NCBI GenBank assembly: GCA_023055355.1
Contig: JALJCS010000004.1
Span: 14,972,001-15,036,000, forward strand
Direction: 5' to 3'
From: Agelaius tricolor
Lineage: Eukaryota; Chordata; Aves; Passeriformes; Icteridae
DNA: 64,000 nucleotides
In this document: one piece after another, positions 1 to 64,000 of the stretch
How positions within the stretch are numbered: position 1 is the first letter of the stretch
How the letters are laid out: every line of letters begins with the position of its first letter
Notes under the pieces: model-generated
What the model was told of the DNA's origin: nothing
Databases searched by the model: none
Seen by the model: only the letters and a program-made list of their open reading frames with translations
Made by a program: the position numbers and the translations under genes

Positions 1-57341
<57,341 letters not shown>

Positions 57342-60300
57342 CTGTGAGATTAAAAGAATATGGAAAGAAGAAAAATAAGATAACATTAGAGTTTACTTTT
57401 AGAACAGCGGGCAATTAATTGTACAGAGGGAAGATGACACAATGTAACAAAATCCACTCAATTGAAGAAGCAGTGTCCAACAGGGACATTTACCGAGCAG
57501 TCAGCAAAAGTTAAGGGCTTTTAACAAACAGCCAAATAGTCCAAACAACATGGACTTTCCTTCTGACTGTGCTAAGTATCCTCAACTTGGGCTCACTTCA
57601 GAGAGAGCTCTATGCTATTATCAGCCTACAACTGCAACTGCACCAATGCTTCTTGCATTAGTATTTTTTTACACAATTGCCTGCTTGGCTTGAAGAGGCC
57701 TCTTTAAAAGCAGGAAATTAACCATTTTCCAGGAGAAATGTAGTGATTAAGCTAGGATGATCAGTTACCCCAAGGTGAGTACTTGGAGTAAAGGAAAAAG
57801 TCCCTTCCTCATTCTTCCCTAGTTGTCCTGGAAACAACGCAATTCCTTAAATCTAAAATAATATCACCAGAACTCTCAGTGGCTTCTGTGTCACCCATGA
57901 GCAGTGGACATCCCATGAGAAGGCACTGCTAGAAAAAGGACTCAGAGCAAGGAAACCAGTTTGGATTATGAGAGACACAAACCACCCATGCCAGCCTGGT
58001 GAACTCCTTGCTTCCCTCCTGCTCCCTCATGGTGGCAACTATTTCCCTCACCAGCTGCTCAAAGTCAAAATGTTCAGCATGGCAATCCCAGGGCACTTCA
58101 GATAAATCATGCACTTACAGATTCCTCCCACCTCTAGAACAATAGGAGAGCTCTGGCTGAGCTGTGTGCCTGCTTTGCTTCTCCCATGAAAGAGGCAAGA
58201 GCCCGCCACATCAAAAAGCACACCCCCACATACACACCCCTGCACAAAGGCAGACTTTGAACTTCAGAAGAGCTTTTCTCTGATACTGGTATGAAAATTT
58301 TTGCAAAATCTCAGCTCTGTGTATGTGTGTGCACATTTGACAGCATTTCTATTTTTATTTCTACATTTTTATACTATATAGAAATTCTTTTTACTAAAAT
58401 GCCATTTACACAGAGATAATGAATGATCAGCAAGGGTCATGCACAGGACAGATACAACTGGAATGAGTTAAAGATGACTTTGTACACACAGCACTTTAAA
58501 CAACATACCACAGCTTCACATACCACTGTAATTTTCAGACTTGACAAGCCATGGTTAAAACAACTGATCTCTGTGTTCCAGTAACAATTGTCTAGCCATT
58601 TACTCAAATGTCTGCTAGCCACTCATTAACTCCTTAAAGATGAGACTTCATAAAAGGTGAGTTTAAAAGAAAAAAAAATAGGTATTCTGCATGCCACAAA
58701 TCATCACCTACTTCCTTATCTCACTTCTCATGCATGGTTTAAGAGAAGGACATGTACAGAACGGAGATTTGCCCATTTTACCTCTGTTTCCATCCTTTCA
58801 GGACTTCTACAACATCAGAAATATCACACATTCACCCTGTGGGTACAAATTCTTATCAAGTATCTGGGGAAAACAGAAACCTAACCAGTTCCTGCAAGAA
58901 CTGGGGATTTGCAATTATTTCAGTGTAAATAAAATGGTGCTATAACAAAAGGGAGTCAGTCTAAACGCTTAGTAGGAAATAAATACTATAAATACAATTC
59001 CAACAACACTGGCCATCAGTTATCCTAGGAAAGAAAAAAAGCACCTCCTGACATCATTGTTGTGGAAAATGCCTCCTTGGCCCTATCCAAAGCCACTAGC
59101 AAATGTCTGAAATTCTCTGAATTTGGCCTATACCAAACTTGTGAACAAAGCAAATGATAGAGTATCCTGATACAAGCCCAGAGCAACACTTTGTCCATTC
59201 AAATCAGGGATGACTCATTCCAACCTCCCATCTCTAACAATTGACAAGAGCAAGGCATACCCAGGTGAGGTAACAAATCTGCAGTCTGTAATGTAAAAAT
59301 GCTGCTTCAAAAGCCATAACAATTCACAGAGCCTCACCTCACTATGTATCACAGTCCTCTTTCACCACCGCTCTTTATTAAAGGTAGTATTTATAGCACT
59401 GAAAGATGGCCAAAGCTGACAAGAAACATCTGTACCCTGCTAGCAACTAGTGCCCTACGAGATTCAACATTACCACAAACCACCAAAAGTTTAGAAAGAA
59501 AGGAAGTGCCAGAATCTGCCACTTGGTGAAATTAACAGTACAGCAGCTCCCAGCTTCTGCTTTGCCTCTCGGAACCATGGCTGGGATGTGAAGGAGGAAC
59601 ACCCAACAAGAGGGAGGGTGTGCTCTTTCCCCTGTTTGCCAAAACTAGTCAACAGGGCTGCATAAGAAAAACTATCTTCCAACTTCTCCATTCTAAAGCT
59701 CCACACTGACTGAGAGTGCCCATACATGCATTGAAGAATAAGGGATACTTCCTTCTGCAATTCCAGTAGTTAATGCTGACAGTTGATTAACTTAGTACAA
59801 AGGGGGGCTAAGTAAGTACTTTTTGTACCTAGTGCAAGAAGTAAGTACTAAGCTGAGTACTTTTTGTACTCACAAAGTACAAGTACAAAAAGGCTGTCAA
59901 ATACAGGTTGTCTGTAACGTAAGTCTTTTGTTCAGGGGAAATGACAGATTCTTAGCAGTAAAGTGAGACTTCAGTTCTCAAGTGGCTTTAGGTAGGTAGT
60001 TTCAAGACTCAGTACTCATGTCACTGAGGACTTAGGAAATGCAGATGACCTGTGCATGACTACAGTGCAAGCTGCTTCCAGAGCAGGATATTTTAGCAGA
60101 GTACAATTGGTATTACTCAGGAAAAGGCTGACGTCTCTTCTTACTTACAGCGCTTTCCAGGTCCATCATTTTCCCTTCTTACCTCAGTTTACTAATCTGC
60201 TGAACTCAATAATGTAATGTTTGCCTCCCTCTGTAAAGTGCTTATAACGAATTCTAATCAAGAGCTAAGAGCAACCAAGGCTGAAAATAGGTCTCTCTTC

Positions 60301-63300
60301 TGCAGTCTACAGTTTCTATACATAAGAATCCACAGCAGCATTACCATCAAAACAGTGCCAAGAAACAGCTTTGTGATGCAAATCAAGACTGGACATGGAT
60401 TTCTCATGCAGCTTTATTCTTTATCACATAAAAATAAGAAACCTCCACTGAGAAACACAGGCTGAAAAATGCAATAGATTATATTCCCCCTAATCCTAGA
60501 TTCAAGGCTAAAAGGGATTGTAATGATGTTGCTGGTAATTGCCTGTCCAGCAATGGCTGCTGATTTTTATCTAGAGACACTTACACTAATCTCTGCTATC
60601 AGAAAACACAGAAAACAGAAGATACAAAAAAACTCCAGACCTCTCTAGTATCACAGCACATGAGCTTTGGCCAGAAACCAGGTTTATAGACCGTGGTATT
60701 TCTGTCCCCAGCAATGCACTTCTGATGCATCCTTTCTCCTTCTGTCAAAGCATCCCCACACCCACATGGAATGCACAGAGGCTGTGACCACCATATCCAG
60801 CAGAAATTACAGGAATTCGATAAGCAGCTGCTGTGGTAAGTGCAATACTTTCTAACAGTTCTCCAAGCTCGCAGTTAAAACATGTAAGCTGTAGACTCTA
60901 AGCTGTGCCAGGCTTTCCAGCTTTCCTGCAATACACTGTAACTGCTAGGCATTTCACTTGTTTTCTTCACTTATTCCATTATACACCAGTTCTACAGTGA
61001 TTTAGCTCCCAATGCCAAACTATCTCAATCTTGCCATGCTCAGAACTCAGCACACTTGATCTGTTTGTGAATATTCTAGATTAATTTACTGCCCGCCTTT
61101 CCCATTCCAGGTCCCATCAAAACTGAAACTATACACAGTAATGTTTGACTGAAGAATGGCTGCAATTTCCAGAAAAAACACAGCAAGACCAGTAACATAA
61201 TGATAATGATACAGGCACCTCATATCTCAGTGGTCCACCCTCCCAGACAACTAAGCTTCAGGAGAAAACCCCAGTCTGAGTGTGAGTTTATGATGCCTTA
61301 AACCTTGGTATGCTCTTCATTTTGTAGCAAATCCATGGAGAAAAAAATCTTTGCTTCATCCCAAGGAAGAAAAACCTATTAGCATTTTCCTTTAAGGAGT
61401 AAAGGCACTGAGCAATTGGCCCAGCTGCTAACAAAGAAGTGATGTTCAGAGTTGACACTGAGTGGCAGGGTGTGACAATTCAGCCTAAGTGCTGTCCTCA
61501 TTACAGCCACTCCAGTGATCCCAGCTTGCCACTGCCTTTCACTTTTACCAGACTGATGCACACCATATGCTCTGTGGCACATGGACTCCCCTGGATGCAT
61601 GTGTTTCTTCCCCAAGGAACACTAATTCATCTGGCATACATGTCTGGAGGGAGTGCACTGGTTGCACCAATTGCAAGGGAGCTTGGATTAACACAGGGCT
61701 GGAGCCTTCACAGACTTTTTGGAAATAGAGCAGGAGGGAACAGGAGGAAAACCAACTCCTTCTCTCAAATAATGTGCATACCTTTAACATCAGCTTTACT
61801 CCAAGGCAAGCTGTGTCAGGGATTTGCCAGCAAAACACATCAGAGCAAAATGCAGCAATGATTAAAAGTAAGGAAGGGTGGAGAGACATTCTGGCATACT
61901 AAAGCTAGGGCCAGAACCAATGTTATTTTCACGGGGTACGGTGTCCACTGGGGAGCCACACTGAAGCTGATAATCACCCACTGCAGGACAGTGTTGGCCC
62001 TGTTGTTTTAAATGCTTTCACTCCAAGCCTTCTCCTCCTGGTTCTGAAACAGGACAGCATTCCATCCATAACCATCAACTCTGTCCATGAAAAGCATGCT
62101 CTAATACTAGTTCAACAGGCTCTCAGAAGGGACAAATCAGAAACAGTCAGGAGCCTGCCCCCACTCCTCCGCTCCACCCTCTATGTCCCGCCCTGTGGAA
62201 ATAAATTCCTGGTCTGCAACCCTTTGGAGAGATGTGGCTGTTCAGTGAATGACATCCTTTCACATTTCAGAGCACACCAGATATAACCAGTGGTACAGTC
62301 TACACTTGTTTAAAAGGACCTGTAAAGCTGTGCTTGAACAGTCCAGCTCTGAAAGGAGCAGGGCCACTGAAGAAAGTGAAGAAATCCCGGTACCAGTGGG
62401 ATGTGATGACTCAGTTCCTGCTACAAATGACCCGACCACACAAACGGGCAGGGAACTGCTGTGCTGCAGTTTTGCTGCAGCTCCAAACCAGCTTCTTCAG
62501 GGCCAAGAGAGAGTGAGCACAAAAGCACTTCAAGCAATTATTTACCTTGCCAGTTACCTTCAGCTCCAGGGCTCATCCAAGATAGGTCATAGGAAGGAGA
62601 GAAAAATAATAAAAAAATAAAAATAATGCCCTTTCCTAGCAAATGACTCAGTGTGCTATTTTACTCCAAATGGTTTAATCAGCTTTGAAGTCCTACGTAT
62701 GGATTTTCTTCAAAGACATGCTTTGAAGTAGATCCCTCTTTGAGGACTGACACAGCTGCACTTTGCTGCAACTCAATTCAGTGGGTGTCTCACAAGCACA
62801 GCATCAGCCAGGACATACAAAGCGAGGACGATGTCCATAAGCCAGAGGAACCACCAAGCATCTATTAAAAAGTACCTCAACCTTGTCACATCACATGGAG
62901 AGGAGCAAAGTTAAAAGTAACAATCCCTGTAATCCCCTATTGGTTATCAATAAAATACATATGCAAAGTCAATTTCACAGGCTGAAATGCATGCTGCTGC
63001 TCAAAAATAACCTCTTCTTTCCTGTAATAATTTGTCTGTTTCTTTCATTAAAATAATTCCTACTGATTGTAAAAAAGGGAGCTAGCAGCTAAAGCATTCA
63101 GAAAACACCATTTCTGTAGGCTTGTGTACAGCAAATGCAATTGTCATTACAAGATCACAGCATTAGAACAAGAAGTCCACCACATGCAGGGACAAGATTG
63201 CAGCCCTTCCAAGAGACAGCACGTACTTTATTACACAGACATGCTGGCCCACTGCCACCTGAAGTACAAATGTCTTGCTAAAAATACTTCAGGTTTGATT

Positions 63301-64000
63301 CCATTCTGACCTTACATCGCTATGGCAAGGGTCAGTGCTTGCAAAGGGACACTCACCACCTTAATGTCACCATGCCTAGAAAGTGAAAAACTGGTCCTCA
63401 CCACAGGGGGTATCCAAAGGCTCCTCCCTGCAGTGGATATTTGACATGCATAGACACATAGACTGGTCTCGAAAGCACTAGGATTGTCCCATACGCAGAA
63501 TCTGATCCACCTGCCCCAACAAAAATAAAAACCAGACCAAACAAATGCACTGCATACCTATGACTTTGCTGAGAAAACACTCAGCCCCTACATGTTTCGG
63601 GAACCCTCAGGCTCTCCCGTCAGAGCCCACCCACTCCAGGTATCAAGAGCCACCAACCCTGTGTTCAGCACCCACATAACCCTCCTTCCCTACAATGCTC
63701 CTGGCTGGGTCCTCCAGGATAGGACCAAGACTGGGAAGATATCAGAGGACTTTCCCCCCCACCTCCATGCTTGGGCTTGGTTTAACTGTTGGGAGACTGG
63801 CTCAGGAAAAGCATATTAACCAGGGAGCTGGTCCAGCTGGTCCTCCCTGGCAGGGAGCAAAACAGACGCATAAAAATACATGTGTTTACACCTTTCAGTT
63901 CAGGCTTCCCTGCAAATGTGCAGATGAAGCACTTGAGCACTGGCACTAGTATCACACAGGAGCTTTATACTGAAACCATGCAGCAAAATGAAACACCTGT
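57342..64000 (-). other. PSD3 upstream intron (partial)
   Basis: No upstream PSD3 exon was recognised. The only structure noted is the repeat cluster near 59.8 kb. A possible poly(A) signal in a C-rich context (62200) and a diverged CR1-like tail (60490) are too weak to call. Confidence 0.65.
59795..59895. repeat. Cluster of direct and inverted GTAC-rich repeats
   Basis: AGTACTTTTTGTAC occurs at 59815-59828 and again at 59856-59869. The second copy is followed, after a 13-base loop, by GTACAAAAAG at 59883-59892, which is the reverse complement of its last ten bases. A 10-bp stem could form. No gene or element explains the cluster. Confidence 0.75.

Noticed and set aside
57929..58114. Possible minus-strand exon ending in H-F-D-F-E-Q-L before a GTGAGG donor
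   Set aside because: Its phase (0) does not fit the split codon at the start of the exon at 57341, and no family resemblance was found.
60490..60600. Possible ancient CR1 tail (CTAGATTCAAGGCTAAAAGG)
   Set aside because: Resemblance to old amniote CR1 3' ends is too weak and short to call without an alignment.
62150..62240. C-rich stretch with AATAAA resembling the R region of an LTR
   Set aside because: There are no TG..CA ends, paired repeat or retroviral sequence around it.

Overview
The window is vertebrate nuclear DNA, almost certainly from a bird. The interspersed repeats are CR1 LINEs with avian-type 3' ends, plus an endogenous retrovirus whose LTR begins with a motif common in bird genomes. 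The only recognisable cellular gene has a vertebrate exon-intron structure and lies on the minus strand. It is PSD3 (EFA6D), a Sec7-PH exchange factor for the small GTPase ARF6. Ten consecutive internal coding exons (1,162 bp, 387 codons) run from 57341 down to 1393. Every splice junction has GT..AG and keeps the frame. The 5' exons (N-terminal low-complexity region) lie beyond base 64000, and the 3' exons (C-terminal coiled coil) lie before base 1.

Layout, read in gene direction (right to left). 57342-64000 is upstream intron with a small inverted-repeat cluster. 57341-41495 holds five exons for the Sec7 catalytic domain. Their introns contain a degraded retrovirus (about 49.0-53.1 kb, antisense to the gene), a long 5'-truncated CR1 (53.4-55.4 kb) and a CR1 split by an unidentified insertion of about 590 bp (45.5-46.6 kb). 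A 22.6-kb intron (41494-18867) follows. It contains a solo LTR, a genomic A-tail behind a poly(A) signal, purine-rich tracts, a long CR1 and, at 29244-29086, an apparent alternative first coding exon. From 18866 to 1393 five exons encode the linker and most of the PH domain. A candidate extra exon of unknown identity lies at 4582-4770.

How the parts fit together: the full-length product would combine ARF6 nucleotide exchange (Sec7) with membrane targeting (PH). A transcript starting at the internal first exon joins in phase 0 to the exon at 18866 and would encode a protein without Sec7 but with linker, PH and C-terminus. The remaining sequence is intronic DNA with repeats. I found no tRNA, rRNA, CRISPR array or convincing second protein-coding gene.
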